Assembly: GCA_018136815.1 (NCBI GenBank)
Contig: CM030932.1
Location: 5,122,407-5,186,406 of the forward strand
DNA: 64,000 bases
From: Isochrysis galbana
Lineage: Eukaryota; Haptophyta; Isochrysidales; Isochrysidaceae
Direction of reading: 5' to 3'
The notes beneath the pieces are model-generated. The model worked only from the letters and a program-made list of their open reading frames with translations, was not told where the DNA came from and ran no database searches. Positions 1 through 8,213 of this stretch are shown piece by piece. The stretch's first letter is position 1, and each line of letters starts with the position of its first letter. The translations under genes and the position numbers were made by a program.

Positions 1-589
1 ACCTGAGGCCTAAGAGGCGCAATCGGTGAGGAGTGGCAGGAGTCCAACTTCTCGGGCGAAACTGACGAGCAAACGGGCGAGGGAATGGATCAAGACATGC
101 CATTCGTTCTTCTTGAAATTCACTGAAACCATGACGAAACTGATGTTATCCTTGGTGCGCCTCCGCGGAATTTGCAGTGAAGAGCCGCCCACGCCGCCGC
201 CCACGCCCGCTCCGCCGCTCCGCCGCCCGGGGCCCAGTTGTCCTCGCCGCTGCCGACGGCGCCGTCGCCTCTGCCTCCGTCGCCTCCTCCGCCGGCGCCT
301 CCGCCTCCATTGCCTCCTCCGCCTCCTCCGCCGCCACTTCCTCTGCCGCCGCCTCCGCGCTTCCTCCGCCATCGCCTCCGCCCCCTCCGCCTCTCTTATC
401 CCTTATAAACTCAGTGTTGAAGAACCGAAGCAATAAATAGCTATTGGCAATAGTCAATAGTAGAGGTACGGCGGCAACCATGTCCGTGGTCGAAGCGGTC
501 TTCTGTGACCGGAAAGCCTCGTCTTGGCCTCGCTTGAGGCCTTAGAGCGTACACTAGCCACAGTTTGCTTCGTTGAGGCCCGGAGGCGA
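1..589. other. Left edge: no confident gene, GC-rich triplet tract
   Basis: A run of CCG/CCT-like triplets fills about 180-400 and makes several frames open on both strands. One minus-strand frame starting with ATG at 481 begins with a hydrophobic stretch and continues as Gly/Ala/Glu-rich protein, but that composition is what the triplet tract would give by chance, so I do not call it a gene. Confidence 0.5.
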
Positions 590-795
590 GAAGCGTTCAA
601 TCACCATCACCCACACCCACAGCCCACAGATGGAAAAGCGTTCGATCATCAGCTCACCCTACACATGGAAAAGCGTTCAATCGCCATCACCCCCACACAT
701 GGAAAAGCGTTCAATCACCATCACTCCACATCTGGAAAAGCGTTCATCATCCACGTATGGAAAGGCGTTCCATCACCATCACCCCACATACATCA
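590..795. repeat. Minisatellite, about 30-40 bp unit, roughly six copies
   Basis: Direct, imperfect copies of a unit built around GGAAAAGCGTTCAATCACCA followed by CATCACCCCACA. Copies begin near 590, 633, 670, 707, 737 and 762. Unit length varies, and there are no unique spacers of constant size, so it is not a CRISPR array. Confidence 0.85.
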
Positions 796-1896
796 CTCTA
801 CAAGCACAGCCACTTTGTCTTGGTGCCGTGACTCGTGACTCCCTTGAAACCCAGCCATGGTTGGTGAGACATTGCGGCGCAACATGGTCCCATGACGGAC
901 CATGCAGCACTCGTTCGATGTGGACTAAGAGACAACCACGGCAGAGTCGAGTAATACTTCATGTTACCTCCAATAACAAAAAGAGACCTCATCACGCATC
1001 TCACATCCAGATGGTGACTGCCCCTAGTGTCCCCTGACCATTGCAAGTCCGAACACCAGCGACAAGCTAGGGGCTGACGACCGCCGTGCTCTCGCTGGAG
1101 CGCGGCGAAGGTCGGCCTGTCACAATGGGTCGGTCTCGCCATTGCTCCGCTCCCATTTCGGACTGCGAGGGGGAAGAGGCGAGGGGGAATCTGCCGCCCC
1201 TTCTCGTGAAAAAGCAAATTCTGAGCCTCCGATGTACCGACGTTTTTTCCCAAACCCAATATCCCCCGCCTCTAGCAAGAGCAAGTATTAAGGTGAGAGT
1301 CGCCGCTCGCAAAGACCAAGACGAAGTTCCCCGTGGGGCGCACACTAGTACCAAGGCACGCACCTGGCGACTTGCATTCGCAAGCACGGGCAGGAGGCCG
1401 CGCGCCAAAACCTACCAGCCCGCACATGTAGGCTGCTAGCCAAATCGACCCGAGGAGGCTCGGGGACACCAACGCCAAGGCTCTCCCCGAAGCCTGCAAT
1501 GAGTATTGTCGTCTGTTCGCATGCACCCTCCGCGGCCGCCCTCTTCCTAAATCACGCCCCCATACTGCCTTCACTCATGTCTCATGTTGACAAGAAGTAA
1601 AGGAAGAAACACGATCAGCGAGGACGTAGTAGAGATGAATGCAATCGTATACGCGGATCCGGAGCCGAGAGCTTGAACCGCGACATGGTCGATTGAGGCT
1701 CTTCCACTGTGAAACGACCATGTGATACGACCTAGCCATGAGTGAGTATTTGCTTCTCTTAGCAATTTAGGATTGGCTTGCGCTTCGTTGCTCACTTCGT
1801 GGCGATTGGAGACAAAAATAAAAGAAGAAAGAATACTTTCATAGAGCCGAGATGTAGTGAAAGGGGTCTTTATTGCATTCGACTCTAGCCCGGGGG
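796..1896. other. Intergenic, nothing recognised
   Basis: Only short overlapping open frames with no recognisable domain. It lies beyond the 3' end of the minus-strand coiled-coil gene and may hold its 3' UTR. Confidence 0.4.
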
Positions 1897-3393
1897 TCAC
1901 TCTAGCAGCATTCCATCTAGTTGTTCCAAGTTTCCTATCATCGAGAGCTCATCGCATACGCTTCTCCTGACCTCAGCGTTCCAATCGCCATATCTTTGCA
2001 GTTTGGCTCTCAAATCCAACGCTCGCCGCCGCACTGCCTTCTCGCGCGATTGGGCCGCTTTTGTTGCCTCGCGGTATTGATTGACCAGCTCCTCAGTCTG
2101 TGCACGTTGTTCTTGGGACATCGCGGCGAGCGCAACTAGAGTCGCATCGGGTGTGCTAGTCACGCCCACGCTGCATGACGAGTGGCTAGTTTGGTCTCCG
2201 GCACCATTGCGGGCTTCCAAGGCCTTCAGCAGCGTCGAGACGATTTTCTCATTGTGCAGGCGCCGTGGGTCCGTCGACGCACCTAGCGATACAATAGATT
2301 CGGCTGCAGTGCGCACAGCTACATGCAGGGCACTCAACTCAGCTCGTCCCTGTTGGTCCGACTTGCGAGAGGCCGCGAGCTCCTTCTCCATCGTGGCCAC
2401 TTGCTTGGACGCCCTTTTGAGCTGCTCTTCCAGCTCAGTCACGCGACTGCCCCGATCGAAAGCAGCACTGCGTGAAAGTAAACTTTTTTGCCTCTCGCGA
2501 GTGAGAGAGAGCTTGGTGCTTTCTAGCATTTCTTGAAGCTCCTGGATGAAAACCTCGAGTGCGAGGCGCTTTGCCTCGATAGATCGCGTCGCTTCTGCTT
2601 CGTTTAGTAGCTCAACACGCGTCTGTTCGTGCGTCTGCCGTAGAATCGCCAGCTTCTCGGCGAGCTGACTCTTTTCTTCTACCATTTTATCGGCCGTTTC
2701 CTTTGAATCCCTCTCTGAAGACGTCAAGTGAGCAACTTCTGCCTCGCTGGCCTCCAGCCGTTGTGTTAGGGAGGCCTCTAGCTCCGAGGCCTGCTTCAGC
2801 CTCCTTCCCTTGTCGTCCAATAGCAGACGTAGTTCCAATTGCTTTTCTTCGCCGTCCTTGACGGCTTGCTCGAGTTCTGCTTTGATTTTTACCAGGTCGG
2901 CCACCATTGCTTGGGACTGTGTGAGACTACGACGCTGCTTAGTCACCACCCCTTCAATTTGCCGACGTGACGTCTCCAGCAGTGCGCATCGATTTGCAAG
3001 GGCCTCATAAGAACTTCGCAGCGCGTCAATCTGGAGCGCAGCCGCCTGCAGCTGCGCCTGAAGCTGTGCAACACGCCTCTCGAGTTGATGATCAGCGGAC
3101 TTCCAGGATAATGTGGTGGAAGGTTTCCTGGGTGAGCCCTCCGCGGCGGATGCCGTGACGGGCCTTGGGACAGGTGGTTTGCGCGGTGAGTATGCCTGCG
3201 TCTCCAGCTGATGGCTCGTCAGCATGGGCGGCACAGGCGTGATGGGGCGCTTCGAGCGTTCGAGGCCCTGCGTCAACGTCTCCTCTCTCCACGATTGTAT
3301 CAGCCTGCGTGGGGAGCATCTGCCGTGGAACGAGTTGTGGATGACGCCCTCGTCGACCAGGCCTCTGCTAGGCGGTCTCGCCGTCATGTCCAT
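1897..3393 (-). CDS. Coiled-coil protein, 498 aa, function unknown
   Basis: A single uninterrupted exon from ATG at 3393 to the stop at 1897. The first about 100 residues are basic, Pro/Ser-rich and probably disordered, with repeated SPRKP-like motifs that could be proline-directed kinase sites. Residues about 100-360 are a nearly continuous heptad coiled coil rich in Leu, Glu, Gln and Arg, of the kind found in structural, centrosomal or Golgi tether proteins. After a short break with Ser/Thr and Cys residues, the last about 70 residues return to charged helix and end in an acidic Leu-rich tail. There is no signal peptide or membrane segment. I do not recognise the family. The long coding frame in a repeat-rich region is the main evidence that it is real; a partner or location cannot be read from the sequence. 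Confidence 0.75.
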   Translation of the reverse strand: MDMTARPPSRGLVDEGVIHNSFHGRCSPRRLIQSWREETLTQGLERSKRPITPVPPMLTSHQLETQAYSPRKPPVPRPVTASAAEGSPRKPSTTLSWKSADHQLERRVAQLQAQLQAAALQIDALRSSYEALANRCALLETSRRQIEGVVTKQRRSLTQSQAMVADLVKIKAELEQAVKDGEEKQLELRLLLDDKGRRLKQASELEASLTQRLEASEAEVAHLTSSERDSKETADKMVEEKSQLAEKLAILRQTHEQTRVELLNEAEATRSIEAKRLALEVFIQELQEMLESTKLSLTRERQKSLLSRSAAFDRGSRVTELEEQLKRASKQVATMEKELAASRKSDQQGRAELSALHVAVRTAAESIVSLGASTDPRRLHNEKIVSTLLKALEARNGAGDQTSHSSCSVGVTSTPDATLVALAAMSQEQRAQTEELVNQYREATKAAQSREKAVRRRALDLRAKLQRYGDWNAEVRRSVCDELSMIGNLEQLDGMLLE

Positions 3394-3459
3394 CAGTCCA
3401 TACGAGGCGCGGACCGATCGCGTTCCACTCTCGAGCAGCTCCCTCGCGCGACGCTCAGA

Positions 3460-3525
3460 AAGAAAGGGGGAGGGGGGGGGAGGGGGAGCGGGGGGGAGGG
3501 GACGAGGGGGAGGAGCGAGCTGAGC
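3460..3525. repeat. G-rich tract just 5' of the coiled-coil gene
   Basis: Runs of G separated by single A or C on the plus strand, immediately upstream of the minus-strand coding start at 3393. Such a tract can form G-quadruplexes and sits where a promoter or 5' UTR would be; a regulatory role is only inference. Confidence 0.6.
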
Positions 3526-3949
3526 TGCAAGCGGGGGTGTGCCGACGAGAGAGAGGGAGGGGGTTGGGAGTTGGGGTAGTACTGCTAGCCCCGAAAAGGA
3601 TAAAGGATAGGAGGAAGAAACAGGCTTGTTGTAGGAGTAGTACTCTATATGTGAATGTGTACTTACTTATGCATGAGTTTGCGTGATGTGTGTACTCGAG
3701 GACTCCATGTGCGAATCTATGAATACAACATGTTTCTAGAATCCTCGGGTCGAGAGTAACGGTCGTTCACAGGGCTCAAGGTCCTACATGGGGGCCAACT
3801 AAGTTTATACTGGTGATGGCGGAGGAGCCCGAGGTGGAGGGGGCAGAGGCGGACAGGCGGACGCGACGGTGGCGAAGGCGTAGATGGAGCCGGCGATGGC
3901 GGAGGAGGAGCAGAAGCAGGAATGGGGCGCGGGCGTCGCGGGGGGCACC

Positions 3950-4132
3950 CCTAGATGGGAAATACGGTGCAGGGGCCTGCAAATACAGCCAAATACATAT
4001 GTATTTGGCCTCCGGCCAAATACATTTCAAATACATTCGAGGCCTACAACCCAGGACACGCTTCAAATACAGCCAAATACATATGTATTTGGTCTCTGGC
4101 CAAATACGGTAAATACGTATTTCCCATCAAGG
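3950..4132. mobile_element. Short TIR element (MITE), 183 bp, 8-bp target duplication
   Basis: The left end reads CCTAGATGGGAAATACG and the right end is its inverted copy with one mismatch (CCTTGATGGGAAATACG on the other strand). The element is flanked by identical GGGGCACC at 3942-3949 and 4133-4140, an 8-bp duplication typical of hAT-type insertion. It codes for nothing. Inside are two copies of the perfect 20-bp palindrome CCAAATACATATGTATTTGG at 3989-4008 and 4073-4092, plus other CAAATAC repeats, so the single strand could fold extensively. Confidence 0.75.
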
Positions 4133-4140
4133 GGGGCACC

Positions 4141-4973
4141 GGAGGTGGGGGGCAAGGGGGGAGGGGAAGGGGAAGTAGGAGGAGGGGGAGAGGGAGAGAG
4201 GAGAGAGGAGAGACTGAGAGGGGCTCGATGGAGGAGACCACGGCGGCATGGGGGACGAGGGAGGAGGTGGAACGTAGGGAGGAGCCAAGGGCAGCCCCGG
4301 TGACGACGGAGAGGGTGGAGGTGGAGGAGAGCCTACGGGCCTACGGGACGGTGCGCTGGGGGAGAGAAGGAGACTGGAGCTGGCGGCACAGCGCGCCAAG
4401 GCGGCAACAGTGCAAGAGTGGTGGTGGGAGTGGCGGCGAAGGGGCGGCGGCGGTGGGTCGGTCTGGCGCACGGGCACGGGAGTCGTTGCCCCCCGAGCGC
4501 CGCCGCCACCGCGAGCAGCGGCGAGAGCTGAGAGCAGCTGTCGGGCGCCACCACCCCTTGACAACACCTCCCGCCCTTCCAAAGGAACTGACTTTTTTCA
4601 CCAAACGGTCGAAACAAGAGAATGGCTCGATTTGCTTTTGTTTTTTGAGGGGTATGGCGCGTGTAGGCTGAGGTTGCAGCCTCTGGGCGGCCGCCCTCGC
4701 CAAGCCCGGCTGGCCAGGAATGACGGCGGCGGGCTAGAGCGGCCTCGGGAGCAGAGCGTTGGCGCGTTGAATTGCAACCTACTATGATATTATAAATAGC
4801 GTGGGCGAAGCATAAGCATAAGCAGAAAGGAAGGCCATCTCCACAGTGTTCATCAGACCCAGTCCACCTCATGTCATTCACATTCACGTATGACACTACT
4901 CTAGTTCGACATTACCCGTTGACCGTTGGAGCACACCAAGCTTTGGGGTGGAGAGTATATTGAGATATTGCCG
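4141..4973. other. Intergenic: purine-rich tract, nothing coding recognised
   Basis: About 4140-4340 is GA-rich low-complexity sequence that opens several artefactual frames. The remainder, up to the 3' end of the mitochondrial carrier gene, contains no recognised domain. Confidence 0.4.
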
Positions 4974-6202
4974 CTAGCACGACCTGTGTTCCGAGTTCAG
5001 AAGGCGCAACATCAAGTCGTTGATGGGCAAGACGACCCCCGCGACGGGTGCAGCACGCAGTAGCGTGAGCCGGATGCCCACGAAGAAACCAAGGATGCCC
5101 CTCTCCGCATAGCAAGTGCGTGCTGCTGCGAGTGGTGTCAATGGAGCGCTCGAGCGTGCTCCCGAGGAAATGACGCGGGATCTCAACACATCCAGTGGGT
5201 AAATTGTGAGCCAGCCAGCCCAGCCTGCTACGGCCCCACATGCGACGCGTGAAATGTACCGATCATCTCGCGCAACAAGCTACAGATGAGGATGACAAAC
5301 AGATAGCATTGCAGTCTTGTGAGGAGGGTTCGTCGGGCAACGGAGTGGAACTTCATTGGATAGCCAGCACAATCTCAATCGAGAAACATAAACATCACTA
5401 TTCTAGCGTAGCTGGCTGTGTTGGTTGGAAGTAGGCGCGATGGGGAAATGCATTTCTCACCTGTTTGGCATACGCATACGTCGTCAAGTAGGCACCATTG
5501 CCGAAACACTCACACCCGAAGTGGAGTGGAAACCCCCGGTAAAGAAGACGAATACCGCCACGGCGCAGCACATCGCGCGCGCACTCCATAAGTGAGCCAC
5601 CATGGACCTATGAGACGTGTGAAGCATGTATCAGTCTTGAGCACAAGGATATCCAGATTAAGGTTCAATTAGTAGTAGTTGAAATCTCGAACAAGGCACA
5701 CAGGAAGTACCAACCACAAGCGCCGTCCACTCGGACGGCGATACGAGGAAAATGTACCCATACCTGCTGCGTGATCTTGAAGGTCACAATAGGCGCGGTA
5801 AGGGGGCAAATCGCCGCACCAGCGAGGGCCGCAGCAGTGAACGTGGTGGGCAAGTTAGCATCTTGCGTGCCCGCCAGTCTAAGCTTCATCTCCTGCAACA
5901 GCCGTGACGGGCATCATTCGAGCAGAGCGTCAAGCGCCTATGCAGCTCGAGCCATGCAGGCACTGGCCGGCGGTGAGACTGGTCACCTCGAATATGCCAA
6001 AGTTCAGGCTCCTGAGAAATCCAGTGGTTAAAAGTGGTGGTAGGATGCCTCGGTAGAGTGTTCTCAGATTCATCGTCTGCCTCGGAACCGAGCCACCAAC
6101 CTGCTCGATCACCTTGGCAGTGTCAAAAGCGTGGCCCACGAGCGTGCCCGACGCGCCGGCTACCGCGCCCGCGAGGAAGCCCTCCCAGTGCAACGAGGCC
6201 AT
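4974..6202 (-). CDS. Mitochondrial carrier family (SLC25-like) protein, four exons
   Basis: Four exons join in phase 0: 6202-5987, 5892-5764, 5607-5461 and 5279-4974, each bounded by GT and AG, giving 265 aa. The protein shows the three-fold carrier pattern: GFLAGAVAGASGTLVGHAFDTAK, then ALAGAAICPLTAPIVTFK, then CGAVAGWAGWLTIYPLDVLRSR, with the linking matrix motifs LYRGILPPLL, LLYRGFPLHF and FFVGIRLTLLRAAP. Carriers of this family move metabolites across the inner mitochondrial membrane, sometimes across plastid or peroxisomal membranes. The PX[DE]XX[KR] signature is intact only in the third repeat; the first has Ala for Pro and the second lacks the acidic residue. With the short length this suggests a divergent carrier. 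The substrate cannot be inferred. The splice model is well supported because all four exons stay in frame and rebuild the domain order. Confidence 0.88.
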
Positions 6203-6970
6203 CCGAGCGCAAGGGGGAGGCTGCCTACAGGGGGAGGCTGCCTACGGCACTCTGGCCACCAGCGAGAGCCGAGCAACTGGCGAACACCAAGTTAGGCGGC
6301 CGGTGCCACCGGTTGATAGCCGCCGCGCTGGCGAGTTACTTGCCACTCGCACGTCACGAGCTGCGAGCAGAAGGAGGAGAAGAGAACTTGCAGGGGCGTT
6401 GTCACCACCCTCCGCGCTGGCTCCCGCTCGCTCGCTCTTTCTTCTCCCTCGATCTCTCGTCTCCCGTCTCTCTCGTCTCTGTTCTCTATCTCTCTCTCTC
6501 TCTCCCCGCCCCCCCCTCTCCCCCCTCTCTCTCCCTCCCTCCCTCCCTCCCTGTCCCTCCCCTCCCCCCCTTCTCTCTCTATGTCTGTGTTCATGCTTCT
6601 CCCTCTCTCTCTCCTCTTCCCCCCTCTCTCGCTCCCTCTCTCTTCTCCTTGTTTGTATGTGAAGAGGAGTACCTTCGAACATCTTCATAGAGCTTTAGAA
6701 TACATCGACATCGTTTTGGTAGATCGAGAACTATTCCTACTACAAGCCCAACGGTAGCTCACCTGTTACTAATGTAGAATCCCTTGAACTCTTTACGGCC
6801 GGGACCGCGGTGGCCAAACAGCTGCTTGATCTTGTACCTTTTCGTGGGCCTGTGGAGGAAGGAGGAAGGAGGAGAAGAGAAGAACGAGAGCTGTGCGTCG
6901 GACGCTCAGGGCCTTCTTCTTCCCATCGCGCCGGTTGCGGAAGTCGAGGAGCCAGCCGAGTCGATGGAGG
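6203..6970. other. Intergenic with CT-rich tract
   Basis: About 6425-6655 is a pyrimidine tract (mostly CTCT and CCCT). The flanks show no recognised coding sequence. The tract lies upstream of the carrier gene start at 6202. Confidence 0.55.
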
Positions 6971-7569
6971 ATGGGCCAGTACTTTGTCTTCCTCGCCAAG
7001 CGACAAGCGACTCGGTCACCGCACCTACGAGGAGATCCGCAGCCCAGCCCTCAAGTTCTGCGAACACATGGAGGAGGGCATGAGCGGTGCCATCCTGGCG
7101 ATGCTGCTCGTCACAGCCTCCGGCATGGGCCGTGGATGTGGAATGTGGATGTGGAGACTTCCGCGTGGATCTGGCCAAGGAACGCTACCCGTCGATGTGG
7201 GCACTCATCGAGCCATACATGGGCCGTTGGTGCAAGGCAAAACTCATGCTCGTCGGCGACTATTCTGACGAGTACGAGAAGATCCCCAAGACCAAATACA
7301 TTGGAGACGAGGCGGCCGTCGCGTACCTCTGTATGGAATACATCACGGCGGTCGCGTACGGTGAAACGAGTCCCATGGTGCAAGTGCGCCGAGCAGCTGG
7401 CAAACTCTGGATGGAGAACCAGAAGGCCGTCCTCGCACGCATCACGGACCTCGCCACCCGGGATCAGCCAAGCGACATGGTCGCCTGCCAGCAGAACGAC
7501 ATTGACAACAGGATCGAGGAGGAGGGGTGTGAGAAAAAGACGAAGAAGATGAAAACTCAGCCTGCTTAG
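6971..7569 (+). pseudogene. Frameshifted gene of an uncharacterised MGQY-type family
   Basis: Three frames carry successive parts of one protein. MGQYFVFLAK begins at ATG 6971. The frame then changes near 7010 to DKRLGHRTYEEIRSPALKFC and continues to LLVTASGMGRG. Near 7135 it changes again to CGCGDFRVDLAKERYPSMW, then GRWCKAKLMLVGDYSDEYE, ending in a Lys-rich tail at 7569. The order MGQY, a GMSGAILAMLL helix, a Gly-rich GRG-CGDF turn, and G-R-W followed by VGDY resembles small uncharacterised proteins I recall from algae, fungi and bacteria. That assignment is from memory and tentative. The second break lies in a local duplication of GTGGATGTGGA. Very short introns or sequence errors could also explain the frame changes. 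Confidence 0.45.
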
Positions 7570-7699
7570 GGTGTGTCCGCTTAGCGCTTAGCGTTAGCTG
7601 CTATGCGCTATGCGCACGCGCCGCGTCCTTGTGCATGTACTAACATAACCATCTGAGTGAAAACAAAACTATCACATGGCCCTCTTTTGACGGAACGCG

Positions 7700-8145
7700 A
7701 CTTCGAGGTAGGAGGTAGGTCGGTCCGCCTCAATGGGTTTTCTCCCTCATTTTCTCATTTTACATTTTAACTTGTGGGGAGTTAGAATGGGAGCCGGGGG
7801 CCTGCGAGGGGGGAGATTTGGAGGGGTGCATAAGTGTATGTATCTGTGGCAACAGCACGCGCCAAGGTATACGGGCGGGTGCGCTGAGCGCTGAGGGCTG
7901 TCGTGTTAGTACCGGTACCGGGCTAGTGGGAGAGTGGGAGTAGTGGTAGTGGTACTAATGCTCAGTTATTTTATTATGTAAGAGGTCTTGTTGGCCAGCA
8001 TCCCTAGCCACATACACCGGACGAGCCCTGCACCAACCGCGCACACCCCCATCGCGGGGGAGGGGCTCCGTCGCCGGTGAGGCACGGTCACTCAGCACTA
8101 GGATTAAACTAGGACAACAAGAAAACTCAGACGCAACAAGAAAAT
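7700..8145 (+). repeat. Dispersed repeat family D, copy 1
   Basis: Starts near GTAGGTCGGTCCGCCTCA and runs through GTTAGTACCGGTACCGGGCTAGT, a TA-rich segment, then AGCATCCCTAGCCACAT and TCAGCACTAGGATTAAAC. The first half recurs inverted at 51855-52110. The second half recurs at 52803-52950 and more weakly at 41600-41750. No coding sequence is seen. Confidence 0.75.
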
Positions 8146-8213
8146 CTGACCCCTGAAGTGCGGTGAACCGTCCGCGAGTCCGCCGAGAAAAAAACCGTCC
8201 CCGGTCTCTTTGG

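Noticed and set aside
146-481. Minus-strand Ala/Glu-rich frame with a hydrophobic start
   Set aside because: The composition is explained by a CCG/CCT triplet tract. There is no supporting domain or splice signal.
590-795. Short regular repeats that could suggest a CRISPR array
   Set aside because: The copies are adjacent and imperfect, with no unique spacers of constant length, and the genome is eukaryotic. It is a minisatellite.
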